In this document: piece after piece, positions 43,878 to 53,216 of the stretch
Position numbering within the stretch: the first letter of the stretch is position 1
Layout of the letters: every line of letters starts with the position of its first letter
Source of the DNA: an uncultured Clostridia bacterium
GTDB lineage: Bacteria > Bacillota > Clostridia > Christensenellales > Aristaeellaceae
Assembly: GCA_934631025.1 (NCBI GenBank)
Contig: CAKTXR010000005.1
Span: forward strand, 46,083-110,082
Reading direction: 5' to 3'
Length of the DNA stretch: 64,000 bases
The notes under the pieces: model-generated
Told to the model about the DNA's origin: nothing
Database searches by the model: none
What the model saw: the letters and a program-made list of their open reading frames with translations, nothing else
Position numbers and translations under genes: made by a program

Positions 43878-45443
43878 TCACACGCAGATCGACCGATGCG
43901 CGCAGTAGCTTTCGATGATCTCCTCGTCGTGCGAGGTCAGGATCACCGCGCCCGGAAAGGCGTTGACCGCGCGAATCAGCTGGCTGCATGCTTCCTTCTC
44001 CAGCGCCACGCCCGGTTCATCCAGCATCAGCAGATCCACCGGCTCGCTCAGCAGCCGCATCAGCTCGACCTTCGCGCGCTCGCCGCCGGAGAGCATATAC
44101 AGCCTTTTCGCGTCCAGCTCCGCTTCCTCCCGAAACAGGCGCTTTTTCCATCGGTCGTACTCGCCGAGTCCCATTTTTCTGAGCGCCACGCAGTATTCAT
44201 AGACCGTCAAAGCGTCGTATTGGTCTGAAAACATCTGCTCGAAATATCCCACGCGCAGCCCGGGCTTCATCCACAGCGAACCGGATTCCGGCTGAAATTT
44301 TCCGGCAATGGTATTGAGCAGCGTGCTCTTGCCGCTGCCGTTCGCGCCGCGCAGAAATACATGGTCGTACATGCGAATCTGGAAGCTCACATCCGAAAGA
44401 ACCGTCCGTCCGTCAAATCCCACATGGACGCGTTTGGCCTCCAGAATCGCTTCGTTCGTGTTCCAGCGCTCCTCGTCAAATTGGAACTGAAAGCCATACG
44501 CCAAATCCTCGTCGTAGAGCGACGCCTGCCGCATGGCTTCCAGCTGACTGATTTCCCGTTCCATGCGCCGAACCACAATCGCGTGAGGCTTTTTGACCTC
44601 GGCGGTTTTCATCCAGCGCCGTCTGCGCTCGATCTCCTGCTTTCTCAGCTCAATTTCCTTGGAGACGTCCCGATTTTTCCGCTCAATCCGCTGTTCCAGC
44701 ACCGATTTCTGGAGTCGGGCCACGTCTATATCCGACGAATACATGAGCACCGTGCCGTGAGAGATTTCGATGGTCTGCGCCGTAAGGCCGCGCTGAACGC
44801 TCTCGCCGTGGCCGGTCAGCACAAACGCCCGCGGCGTATTCTTCAGATACGCGCACAGCCACCGGCTTTTCTCCGCGTCCAGATAGCAGAACGGCTCGTC
44901 CAGCAGCATCAGATCGCACTGGGCGAACAGCGTCATGGCCAGCCGCACATACTGCCGCTCGCCGCCGCTCAGGCACTCGAACGGCGTTTCCAGCTTGTCG
45001 CTCAGGCCGAACGTCTCAATGAAGGAATCCCTGTCCACCAGATACTGATAGCCGCCCAGACTGTCGAACTGGCTCTGCAAGGATTCATATTTTTTCAGAA
45101 GCGGCTGGCTCCAGTCGGTTTCCAGCCGCCGCTCCGTCGCGCGGATGTCCTCCTCGACCGCCATGACCTCCCGAAACAGGGAATCAAAGAGCGTCCGCAC
45201 TGTGCCGCTGTAGAGCGCGCGCTGCTCGAACCGCGCGACCGCCAGACGCGGCTGCATAAACACTTCGCCGGCTGCAAAGCGCTCCTCGCCGGAGAGCAGC
45301 TTGAAGAGCGTCGTCTTACCGCTGCCGTTGGGGCCGATCAGGATCACCTTATCGCCGCTTCGGATGCACAGCCGCTCGACGCGAAACAGCGTCGTCTGCC
45401 GCGACCATCCGAACGCCGCGTCGCGAATGTCAATCAGCCTCAT
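43878..45443 (-). CDS. ABC-F family ATPase (possible ribosomal protection protein)
   Basis: The 521-residue protein has two nucleotide-binding domains and no membrane helices: Walker A GPNGSGKTT (about residue 38) and LSGGERQYVR, Walker B LMLLDEPFCYLD in the first, then a charged linker (about residues 245-310) rich in Arg, Lys and Glu, and a second domain with GANGSGKST and LSGGERAKVE, ending DEPGVALEKE. This is the ABC-F plan; these proteins bind the ribosomal E site, and several give resistance to ribosome-binding antibiotics. The linker sequence decides the drug; I cannot assign it. It lies between exporters, which fits a resistance role. Confidence 0.87.
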   Translation of the reverse strand: MRLIDIRDAAFGWSRQTTLFRVERLCIRSGDKVILIGPNGSGKTTLFKLLSGEERFAAGEVFMQPRLAVARFEQRALYSGTVRTLFDSLFREVMAVEEDIRATERRLETDWSQPLLKKYESLQSQFDSLGGYQYLVDRDSFIETFGLSDKLETPFECLSGGERQYVRLAMTLFAQCDLMLLDEPFCYLDAEKSRWLCAYLKNTPRAFVLTGHGESVQRGLTAQTIEISHGTVLMYSSDIDVARLQKSVLEQRIERKNRDVSKEIELRKQEIERRRRWMKTAEVKKPHAIVVRRMEREISQLEAMRQASLYDEDLAYGFQFQFDEERWNTNEAILEAKRVHVGFDGRTVLSDVSFQIRMYDHVFLRGANGSGKSTLLNTIAGKFQPESGSLWMKPGLRVGYFEQMFSDQYDALTVYEYCVALRKMGLGEYDRWKKRLFREEAELDAKRLYMLSGGERAKVELMRLLSEPVDLLMLDEPGVALEKEACSQLIRAVNAFPGAVILTSHDEEIIESYCAHRSICV

Positions 45444-45525
45444 ATCGTCCTCCCCAAAACGCGCGGGCGCTTTGTCAATTTGCCCTACAATGCGAGCACA
45501 GCGGCTCCGTTCTCAGTGTAATAAT

Positions 45526-45567
45526 ATAATAACACATTCTTGCGCATCATTCAATCGCAAATCCGCC
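45526..45567 (-). promoter_or_regulatory. Promoter of the ABC-F gene, copy of a shared element
   Basis: On the minus strand GGCGGATTTGCGA precedes TTGAAT (45549-45554), 17 bases, TATTAT (45526-45531). It differs from the ABC pair B box at one base. Confidence 0.75.
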
Positions 45568-45760
45568 TGAAAAGCTCAGCATACTGTAATCTCGTCTATT
45601 ACGAACTTGCCGGTGCAGAGGGCGCGTATTGGCAATCTATGTTCCTGCCCCAGCATGAACACCCCTCTGCGCGGAGATTTCCCGACAGCGCGCCGAAGGC
45701 ATTGCTCTCATACGCGCAAAGCCGGCGCCCGTTTGATTGAGTTAAATTTCGTTTCCACGC

Positions 45761-45791
45761 TTGACTTTGCAACCGTTGCAAAGTTTATAAT
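45761..45791 (+). promoter_or_regulatory. MerR-type promoter with 19-base spacer and perfect dyad
   Basis: TTGACT (45761-45766) and TATAAT (45786-45791) are 19 bases apart, two more than usual, as in MerR-controlled promoters. The spacer carries a perfect inverted repeat, ACTTTGCAAC (45764-45773), one base, GTTGCAAAGT (45775-45784). A MerR regulator gene follows the MATE gene, so it is the likely binder. Confidence 0.85.
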
Positions 45792-45824
45792 TCAAGGGAA
45801 GTCAAACGGGAAGAAGGAAGGACT

Positions 45825-47189
45825 ATGGAAAGGAACCTCACCACCGGCAGCGTATTCAGGAATGTCATTCTGTTCTCGCTGCCCTATCTGCTCTCGTATT
45901 TTCTGCAGACGCTCTACGGCATGGCAGACCTGTTCATCATCGGCCAGTTTGAGGGCGTTGCCAGCACGACCGCCGTTTCCATCGGCTCGCAGGTCATGCA
46001 TATGCTCACGGTGATGATCGTCGGGCTTGCCATGGGAACGACCGTCAGCATCGGCCAGGCCGTCGGCGCGGACGACCGCAGGCAGGCCGCCAGGGACGTG
46101 GGCAACACCGTCGTGCTGTTCATGGCGGCGACCGTCGCGCTGACGGCGGTTTTGCTCGCGCTGGTGCGGCCAATCGTTTCCGTAATGTCCACACCGACGG
46201 AGGCCGTCGGCGGCACGACGGCCTATCTGACCATCTGCTTTATCGGCCTGTCCTTTATCACGGCTTATAACATCATCAGCGCCATCTTCCGCGGCATGGG
46301 CGACAGCAAAAGCCCGATGTATTTCATCGCAGTGGCCTGTGCCGCGAATATCGCGCTGGACTATCTCTTTATGGGCGTGTTCCATCTCGGCCCTGCCGGC
46401 GCGGCGCTGGGCACGACGGTATCGCAGGCGATCAGCGTGGCCGTGTCTCTGCTCATAATTCTGAAGCGAAAGAGCATCGCGCTGGAAAGGGCCGACTTCA
46501 GGCCCCGCCGTCCGGTGGTGGGCAAAATTCTGAAAATCGGCGTTCCCATCACCCTGCAGGACGGCCTGATCCAGATCGCGTTCATCGTGATCACGATCAT
46601 TACCAATCATCGGGGACTGAACGACGCGGCGGCCGTCGGCATTGTGGAAAAGGTCATGAGCTTCCTGTTCCTGGTTCCCTCATCGATGCTCTCCGCCGTT
46701 TCGGCGCTGGGCGCGCAGAACATCGGAGCGGGCAAGCCGGAACGGGCGCTTCGGACGCTGCGGTATGCGATTGCTCTTGCCGTGGGCTTCGGCCTTCTCA
46801 CTTCAATCGCCATTCAATTTGCGGCGGAGCCCATCGTCGCCCTGTTTACGGATCAAAGCACAGCGGATGGCGCGGAAGTCGTTCGCTTCGGCGGGCAATA
46901 TCTTCGGGGATACATTTTCGACTGCATTTTTGCGGGCGTTCATTTCAGCTTCAGCGGCTATTTCTGCGCCTGCGGAAAATCGGGGCTGTCATTCCTGCAT
47001 AACATCCTCGCGATTGTGCTGATGCGCATCCCCGGCGTTTATCTGACCTCGCAGCTGTTCCCGACAACGCTGTTCCCGATGGGACTGGCGACGGCGGCAG
47101 GCTCGCTGCTGTCCGTTGTGATCTGCGTGATCGCCTTCGCCGTGATGCGCCGCAGTGCCAAACGGGAGAGATTGGAGGGTAAACAGTGA
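45825..47189 (+). CDS. MATE family efflux transporter under MerR-type promoter
   Basis: The 454-residue protein has the MATE plan of twelve helices, starting VFRNVILFSLPYLLSYFLQTLYGMADLFIIG (about residues 11-41), the second bundle from about residue 228 (LKIGVPITLQDGLIQIAFIVI). It should be an antiporter for cationic drugs. The ribosome site is GAAGGAAGG. Its stop overlaps the MerR gene by GTGA. Expression depends on the promoter at 45761-45791. Confidence 0.9.
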   Translation: MERNLTTGSVFRNVILFSLPYLLSYFLQTLYGMADLFIIGQFEGVASTTAVSIGSQVMHMLTVMIVGLAMGTTVSIGQAVGADDRRQAARDVGNTVVLFMAATVALTAVLLALVRPIVSVMSTPTEAVGGTTAYLTICFIGLSFITAYNIISAIFRGMGDSKSPMYFIAVACAANIALDYLFMGVFHLGPAGAALGTTVSQAISVAVSLLIILKRKSIALERADFRPRRPVVGKILKIGVPITLQDGLIQIAFIVITIITNHRGLNDAAAVGIVEKVMSFLFLVPSSMLSAVSALGAQNIGAGKPERALRTLRYAIALAVGFGLLTSIAIQFAAEPIVALFTDQSTADGAEVVRFGGQYLRGYIFDCIFAGVHFSFSGYFCACGKSGLSFLHNILAIVLMRIPGVYLTSQLFPTTLFPMGLATAAGSLLSVVICVIAFAVMRRSAKRERLEGKQ

Positions 47190-48012
47190 ATCGAAAAGGG
47201 CTTTTCCCCATAGGCGAGGTGTCAAAGCTGTTCCACATCAGCGGCAGCAGCCTGCGTCACTATGAAAACATCGGCCTGCTGACTCCGGCCTATATCTCTC
47301 CGGATTCCAACTACCGATATTACGGAACGGAACAATTTGAAGCGCTGAACACCATCCGCTATCTGCGGGCGCTGGATATGCCGCTGTCCGAGATCGAGGA
47401 CTTCCTCAAAAACAGGGACATTGACCGCATTAAGGAAAAGCTCCGTCAGCAGAAGCAGGCGGTGCTCAAAAAGCAACGGGCGCTGAAGCGCATTGAGCAG
47501 AAGATTGATCATCGCCTGAACTGGCTGACGGATGCTGAAAACACGCCGCTGAACGCCGTCTCGCTGATTCAGCTCCCCGCCTACCGCATTGTGTGGGTAG
47601 ACGATCCGCTGAAAATCGACGGCTCCGCCGATATGGAAGCGCCGATCCGAAAGCTGGATCAGTCCGATGAGGAAGCCGTCGTCTTTCTCGGCAAGGTGGG
47701 GCTGGGCATTTCGGTGGAGCACTTACAAAAAGCCGACACGGCGCAGTATGACGGCATTTTTCTGATATTGGATCAGGAGGATATTTACACGGGCGAAACG
47801 CTGGCGCTGCCGGAAACGCTCTGCGTGCGGCTGCGCTTTCACGGCAGTCACAGGGAACACCGGCGCAATATCAAAAGCTGCTGAGCTATATCGACAGACA
47901 TCAAATGCAGATCGCTGGCTTTTCCCGCGAGGTCACGCTCATTGACTACGGCGTTACCAACGATACGGAGAAGTTTGTAACCGAAATCTGTATTCCGGTC
48001 AGGTGCGAATAA
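47186..48012 (+). pseudogene. MerR family regulator with a frameshift in the effector domain
   Basis: The gene starts with GTG 47186 (GGAGGG upstream), giving a MerR winged helix (FPIGEVSKLFHISGSSLRHYENIGLLTP, about residues 7-34), a coiled-coil part (about residues 78-115) and the start of a GyrI/BmrR-type effector domain. At about 47848 one base is lost; the first frame ends at 47884 (232 residues), while the true frame continues TPAQYQKLLSYIDRHQMQIAGFSREVTLIDYGVTNDTEKFVTEICIPV to TAA 48010-48012. DNA binding may survive but ligand control should be lost or changed. If the shift is an assembly error, it is an ordinary drug-sensing regulator of about 275 residues. Confidence 0.82.
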
Positions 48013-48060
48013 TCGGCATACGCCGGACAACGGCGATAAGCAATGACGCGCATCGCGCCT

Positions 48061-49836
48061 TTACTGGTCATACGCCTCCATCTGGAACACCTTTTCCGGC
48101 TGCGCGCTATAGGTCGCGTAAATCTCCAGCCGAATGGCGTCGCAGACGACGCTCTGCGTCAGTTCCAGCACCTTAAAGCGCAGATAATTATCCTGAACGC
48201 GGACGCGATGCACGCACTCCCCGCCGCGCATGAAAGTCAGCGCGTAATCCTTCACCAGTTCCCTGGGCACGCCGCTGGGAATACGCTCGTGCCACCAGTG
48301 GCTGATGGAAATCGCGTAGTGCGCGGAGCAGTTTGAATCGAAGCGGAGAATGACCCGCTTCACTTCCTTCGGCTGCGCAAATTGCATTTCCAGCCATGGA
48401 GAAGGATCGCTTGCATCCGGCATCCAGGCATGGGCATCCTTTTCTTCCGCGCGCAGGAAGCCGTCCAGCGCCTTTTCAGGCGCATAGCCCGGCGCGCAGG
48501 AAGAGCAGCGCATTTTCGCGTCCTGAACCGGCAGACGCTTTTCCGGCAGATAGCAATCGTCCCGCATCAGCGCTTCCTGTAATTGCGCCACGTCCACCTC
48601 GCGGGGCGTTTTTCCATTGCGCGCCGCCAGAGCGGCCGCCGTTCCCGCCGCCTGCCCCACCACGCCGCAGGTGGCCATCACCCGCGTGGAGCCAAAGGCA
48701 ATATGGCTGACGCTGATCGCGCGGCCGGCCATCAGCAGATTGCTCATGCCTGCCGGAAGCAGCGCGCGGTACGGGATCCCGTAAAGGCGCTTTAATTGCT
48801 TCAGCTGCCGAACTTCTTCGCTGGGCTCTTCAAAGCTCCCAAACGCCGCAAAGCCGCCCACCGGATGCAGATCCAGATGCCAGCCGCCATAGGCGACGTC
48901 GTCGTCGAAAATGCGCCCCGCCGTCAGATCGTCCTGCCGCAGAACATAATCGCCCACGATCCGGCGGCTCTCCCGCTTTCCGGGCAAAAAGCCCACCCAA
49001 TCCAGCGCCAGATTTTCGCAGCCCTGATCCTGATTTTTGAGATGATCCCAAACGCCGTACAGCGTCTTGAGCAGCTCGTCCCGGATTTCTTCGCCGTCCT
49101 TCAGGCTGTCCCGCTGATCGCCGCCCAGCTCCAGCCACCAATAGCCGGAAGTGGCTTCCACGACGGGGCCGTTATGATGGTTCTGATGGCCCGGAATATC
49201 CGCATCCGTATAATGATACGCCCAGGGCGGCGCTGTAAACGGAACGGGCCGGCCCATATCCCGGGCGGTAAACATCAGGCTGTTGCCCATGGTGTAGTCA
49301 TCCGATACCTCCGGAGCCAGACTTTCGCCAAAGACGGCTCTGCCCTCCCGGCCGTGCATCACCCGCGCCCCCGCCTGAAAGGCCAGCATACCGTCGCCGG
49401 TCGCGTCGATAAAAATATCCGCCGTGAATAAAAAATCCTTTTCCGTGGTCATCTGCTGGGCATAAATCCGATGGATTGCGCCGTTATCCGCTTCAGTAGA
49501 CAGAAAGCGAGTATTCAAATAGACGTCCAGATTCTCCTGCTCCCGCGTCTTTTCCCAGAGAATCGTATCGCAGATCGAAAACGAATGTTGGGGATTGCGC
49601 AGCTGGTTCTCCAACAGAATTTCTTCCACAATGCCGGTTTCCCGGGCGTTGGGGCGATGCCCTTCCCGATCCGCGCCGCAAATGTGCATACGGATCTCGC
49701 TGCTGGCGTTGCCGCCCAGCACGGGACGATCCTGAATCAGCGCGGTTTTCACGCCGTGCCGGGCGGCCGCCAACGCGGCGCACACGCCGGAAATCCCGCC
49801 GCCCACAACGACGACCTGATAGCGCTTCTCAATCAT
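48061..49836 (-). CDS. FAD-dependent oxidoreductase with C-terminal discoidin-like domain
   Basis: The 591-residue protein starts with the FAD motif VVVVGGGISGVCAALAAARHG (about residues 8-28) and the conserved PVLGGNASSEIRMHICG, which mark the FAD_oxidored family found in sugar-use loci. The last 150 residues (from about 440, CAPGYAPEKALDGF) look like an F5/8 discoidin-type beta-sandwich. No signal peptide. It overlaps the upstream glycoside hydrolase gene by ATGA and is the last gene of the ABC operon. It may oxidise a sugar ring position before cleavage; this is inference from context. Confidence 0.85.
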   Translation of the reverse strand: MIEKRYQVVVVGGGISGVCAALAAARHGVKTALIQDRPVLGGNASSEIRMHICGADREGHRPNARETGIVEEILLENQLRNPQHSFSICDTILWEKTREQENLDVYLNTRFLSTEADNGAIHRIYAQQMTTEKDFLFTADIFIDATGDGMLAFQAGARVMHGREGRAVFGESLAPEVSDDYTMGNSLMFTARDMGRPVPFTAPPWAYHYTDADIPGHQNHHNGPVVEATSGYWWLELGGDQRDSLKDGEEIRDELLKTLYGVWDHLKNQDQGCENLALDWVGFLPGKRESRRIVGDYVLRQDDLTAGRIFDDDVAYGGWHLDLHPVGGFAAFGSFEEPSEEVRQLKQLKRLYGIPYRALLPAGMSNLLMAGRAISVSHIAFGSTRVMATCGVVGQAAGTAAALAARNGKTPREVDVAQLQEALMRDDCYLPEKRLPVQDAKMRCSSCAPGYAPEKALDGFLRAEEKDAHAWMPDASDPSPWLEMQFAQPKEVKRVILRFDSNCSAHYAISISHWWHERIPSGVPRELVKDYALTFMRGGECVHRVRVQDNYLRFKVLELTQSVVCDAIRLEIYATYSAQPEKVFQMEAYDQ

Positions 49837-51491
49837 TGGTCTTTTCCTCCTCTTGCTCCGCCAGCCATGCGTCGATCCGCCTCATATCCTTCCCACAGAT
49901 CGCGGATCAGCGCAATATCCGCTTCGTCAAAGGGCACGTCTCCGGCGGCGGTCAGATAATACAAATCGGGGATCCCCAGCTCCGGCTGCGCTTTCATCCA
50001 GCGATGAAAATCCCGACGGCTGCCTACGCCGCCCGCGTCCGTGTCGATGAGCACGTTTTCCATCGCCGCCCCGCACAGCTTCGCCCGATGCGCCATGACC
50101 TCGGGCGCATTGCGCATCGTCCCCCAATAGTCATGAATACGCGCCTGATCGACGATCTCGTCGAAATAGGGATGCGCGCAGGAGCAGTTGATCAGCGCGT
50201 CGGGCTTGACGGCCTTGGCAAAATCGCGCATCATGACAAAGAAGCGCTTGAGCAGTTCCACGCCGTACACGCCCTTTTCATGGCAGGAAACATATTTGCC
50301 CAGCGGCATACAGTTGGCGAAATCGATCTTGAAACCGTCGCAGTTATAGCAGCCCGCCTCGTCCGAAAGCAGCGTATGGATGGTTTCTCGCATACGCGCG
50401 CGATATTTCTCGCTCGTCGGATCGGCGCCGCAGGCAGTGCAGAGGTATTCGATGCACTCATCCTGACTCAGCCCCTCCGGATACCATGAGCGGAACCACA
50501 GCACCACCCGGCGGCCCTTCCGATGCTCCGCGTCCGTAAAGGCGCGCAGATCCGGCCATTTTTCACGATCGGGCAGCGCGCTGCCATATTCCTTCTGCCA
50601 TTTGTCGTCAATGATGATACAGCCGGGATGCAGATCGTATTCATCCAGCTTTTCGCTCATCCATGTATAGTCCTTCTGCGTGGCATGATCGCACGGGCGC
50701 GCCGCGCCGGACTTCTGCCGCAGCGCTTCCTGCTCGCCCCAGCCGCAGAAGAGGGGCCTGCGCCACCACTCCGGCTCGCCAGTGCGATCCTTTCTCACGC
50801 ACCAGCCCGCGTCATAATGCCATTGGGCGTATGCGCGCACCGCGTCGTAAGCATCCCTGCCGGTCACAAACAGGAGGCTCTGGCTTTCCCATGCGCCGTC
50901 TACGGTCGTCTGTCCGTAAAGCGGCGTCTCAAATCCGCAGCGGTTCTCCTCGTTCCGGTAGAGGAACTGATGAAAGTTATACTGTCCCGCGCGCGCCGCC
51001 AGCCCCACGCCCAGCCAGCCGCCGCGACCCACCATATGGAAGGGATAGACATAGCAGGGCGGCGTAAAGTAACCCAGCTCGATCACGCCGGACTCGGTGA
51101 TCATGCGCAGGTTACGGGAATAATCCGCGTGGTTCGCCACGGGCAGCAGATATTCCGCCGCTTCATATTTCGCCCGGCAGCCAAAAAAGCGCAGCGCGTC
51201 CACTCTGCCCTCGCCCTCCACGCGCACGAAGAACCGCGCGGCGCTTTCCGTTACCTCCAGCACATATTCCTTCCTGGCCCAGAGATTGGAATGTGTGCGC
51301 CAAATATGTTGGATTCTTCCATCCTCCTCCCGCCGTTCGTAGGCCATGACGGGCACGAAACGATCGTCGCCGTCCCGTTCGCCGTTCGCGTCCACGGCAA
51401 TCGTCGCCGGACATTCCATCCAAACCTCGCCAAAGGCGGAAACGGTAAATTTCCCCTGAGCGTTCGCGCTTATATGAAGCATTTGTTTCAT
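49833..51491 (-). CDS. Cytosolic GH36-like glycoside hydrolase (clan GH-D type)
   Basis: The 552-residue protein has an N-terminal beta-rich part (residues 1-230) and a TIM barrel: CIIIDDKWQKEYG (about residues 291-303), CDGFKIDFANCMPLG with a likely nucleophile Asp (about residue 385), and INCSCAHPYFDEIVDQARIHDYWG with candidate acid/base Asp. This resembles alpha-galactosidase-type enzymes but distantly, so the linkage is unknown. No signal peptide; it would act on imported oligosaccharides. It lies between the solute-binding protein and the FAD oxidoreductase genes in one operon. Confidence 0.75.
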   Translation of the reverse strand: MKQMLHISANAQGKFTVSAFGEVWMECPATIAVDANGERDGDDRFVPVMAYERREEDGRIQHIWRTHSNLWARKEYVLEVTESAARFFVRVEGEGRVDALRFFGCRAKYEAAEYLLPVANHADYSRNLRMITESGVIELGYFTPPCYVYPFHMVGRGGWLGVGLAARAGQYNFHQFLYRNEENRCGFETPLYGQTTVDGAWESQSLLFVTGRDAYDAVRAYAQWHYDAGWCVRKDRTGEPEWWRRPLFCGWGEQEALRQKSGAARPCDHATQKDYTWMSEKLDEYDLHPGCIIIDDKWQKEYGSALPDREKWPDLRAFTDAEHRKGRRVVLWFRSWYPEGLSQDECIEYLCTACGADPTSEKYRARMRETIHTLLSDEAGCYNCDGFKIDFANCMPLGKYVSCHEKGVYGVELLKRFFVMMRDFAKAVKPDALINCSCAHPYFDEIVDQARIHDYWGTMRNAPEVMAHRAKLCGAAMENVLIDTDAGGVGSRRDFHRWMKAQPELGIPDLYYLTAAGDVPFDEADIALIRDLWEGYEADRRMAGGARGGKDQ

Positions 51492-51512
51492 TCCTTTCGC
51501 TTTCTAAGAAAA

Positions 51513-51545
51513 GGGGCGAAACGAAGCCCTTCTCCGTTTCGCCCC
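51513..51545 (-). terminator. Hairpin after the solute-binding protein gene
   Basis: GGGGCGAAACG (51513-51523) pairs perfectly with CGTTTCGCCCC (51535-51545), followed on the minus strand by TTTTCTT. It lies inside the operon and may lower downstream expression relative to the binding protein or protect its mRNA end. Confidence 0.75.
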
Positions 51546-51561
51546 GCTGCGTTGGCAAGGT

Positions 51562-53166
51562 TTACTTGGCCATTCCCTTATCGTACTGCTCCTGGCTGAT
51601 GGTCAGGAACTTCTCCACCTGAATCTTGTTCAGATCCGCCAGATAGGCGTCCCAGTCGGTATCCACATTGCGCTTGCCGGTGATGAAATCGGTGGTCGCG
51701 CTGCTGATGTAGTTCTTCATTTCGGTCTGGATAAGCGCCATTTCATTGACGGCTTCGGCATCCATGATCATGGTGGTGGGCCAGTACAGGCCGATGTCCT
51801 TCACATAGATGTGATAGTACTTGTTCTCCATCGTGATGTGAACGTAGGTCCAGTCGTCGCCGGGATTGGCGTCCGCGGCCGCCTGCTGATAGCTCTGCTC
51901 CAGGCGCATGATCCAGTTCCAGTCGTTCACCATGGTGACTTTGCCGTTCACGACCAGCTTCTCGTCCTCTTCTTCGGTGTTCTTGCGATAGTAGGCCTTC
52001 TCGCCGCCGATGCTCAGGCTGCCCTCGTCCGCGGGCTGCACGTTGTAGCCCAGCTCGCCGACGCGCACCAGGAAGGAGCCTTCCTCAGAAGCTATGTACT
52101 CCAGCACGCGCATGGCGGCCTCCAGCTTTTCCTCGGTGATGTTCGCGTTCAGCGCCACGTTACGGCCGAAGTTGTTGCCCAGCTTCACGGAAGGATGGGT
52201 TTCGCCGTTCTCGTCGAAGAGCACGAAAATCTGATCGTAGCTTTCCCAGCGGCGGCTGTCCCAGCTGCAGACGCAGTTGCGGTGGCCGCCGGTCACCACG
52301 CCCAGCGTGTTCTCATCGGCGGACTTTTCGTTCAGCGCCCAGACGGTGTTGGAATCCTGCGTGAAGGATTCGGCATAGATCAGGCCTTCGCTGAAGCACT
52401 TGTTCATGAAGCGCAGGGCCTCGCGATAGGCCTCGGTCATCGCGGCGATCTGCACCTTGCCGTCGCGGATGATGCGGGTGTCGCCCTGAGTGATCTCTGT
52501 AAAGGCGGTCATGACCAGGCCGTCCATCACGTTCGTGCCCTTATCAAACGTCCACGGGATTTCGTCGTCGGGGTCGCCATTGCCGTTGGCGTCCTTCTCC
52601 TTGAAGGCGACCAGCACATTGTAGAACTCATCCAGCGTGGTGGGCATTTCCAGACCGACGTTCTCCAGCCACGTTCGGTCGATGTAGGTGCGCACGCCGT
52701 TGGAGGTAAAGTCGCGGTCCTCATTGATGCGGGGGAGCATATAGAGCGCGCCGTTGGGGCCAACGCAGGCGTTCCACACGTCGGTATAGCCCTGATAGAG
52801 CGCCATCATATCCGGCGCATACTTTTCCATCGCGGGGATCAGATCCAGAAACACGCCGTCAACGCCCAGGGCATACGCCTGATTCGCGTCGTTGGCCAGT
52901 TCGGCGGGGCGCAGGATAATGTCCGGCAGTTCGTCCGCATTCACCATGATCTGGAATTTTTCCTTCGCGGTGTCCTCAACCAGATAGACCCACTCGAATT
53001 CCACATTGCACTTTTCGGCGACCTTCTTCATCGAGTAGTCGGTGCTCAGGTCTTCCTTCGACGTGGTGAGCACAGTCAGCCTGGTGGGCGCGGTACTTTC
53101 GGCCATCGCGGGCAGAGCGCACAGCGCCAGAACGGCGGCCAGAACCAGAGACAGGAAACGTTTCAT
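51562..53166 (-). CDS. Extracellular solute-binding protein of the sugar ABC transporter
   Basis: The 534-residue protein has a signal peptide (MKRFLSLVLAAVLALCALPAMA, cut near residue 22). There is no proper lipobox at the cut site, which is unusual for a Gram-positive binding protein, unless the Cys at residue 16 is used. The rest follows the LplA/YtcQ type: DELPDIILRPAEL near residue 78, LYMLPRINEDRDF near residue 142 and MPTTLDEFYNVLVAFKEKDANGNGDPDDEIP near residue 175, a loop with Asp/Asn-rich calcium-like spacing. It captures an oligosaccharide for the two permeases upstream. No ATPase is encoded here; a shared MsmX-type ATPase is likely. Confidence 0.9.
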   Translation of the reverse strand: MKRFLSLVLAAVLALCALPAMAESTAPTRLTVLTTSKEDLSTDYSMKKVAEKCNVEFEWVYLVEDTAKEKFQIMVNADELPDIILRPAELANDANQAYALGVDGVFLDLIPAMEKYAPDMMALYQGYTDVWNACVGPNGALYMLPRINEDRDFTSNGVRTYIDRTWLENVGLEMPTTLDEFYNVLVAFKEKDANGNGDPDDEIPWTFDKGTNVMDGLVMTAFTEITQGDTRIIRDGKVQIAAMTEAYREALRFMNKCFSEGLIYAESFTQDSNTVWALNEKSADENTLGVVTGGHRNCVCSWDSRRWESYDQIFVLFDENGETHPSVKLGNNFGRNVALNANITEEKLEAAMRVLEYIASEEGSFLVRVGELGYNVQPADEGSLSIGGEKAYYRKNTEEEDEKLVVNGKVTMVNDWNWIMRLEQSYQQAAADANPGDDWTYVHITMENKYYHIYVKDIGLYWPTTMIMDAEAVNEMALIQTEMKNYISSATTDFITGKRNVDTDWDAYLADLNKIQVEKFLTISQEQYDKGMAK

Positions 53167-53216
53167 AGGGTAACCTCCTCCTTTTATGTGTCAAATGGGC
53201 CTCATCCCATTTAACT

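Larger units (their letters stand above)
45444..45824. other. Intergenic region between the ABC-F and MATE genes
   Basis: The 381 bases between divergent genes hold the two promoters described separately. The middle part (45570-45755) shows no family resemblance in any frame, and no RNA gene or clear hairpin. Confidence 0.6.

Noticed and set aside
45570..45740. A small peptide gene or leader peptide for the ABC-F gene
   Set aside because: It lies upstream of the ABC-F promoter, not in its leader, and has no good ribosome site.
47186..48012. Programmed frameshift in the MerR gene
   Set aside because: There is no slippery heptamer at the shift and no downstream pseudoknot that I can see; loss of one base is simpler.
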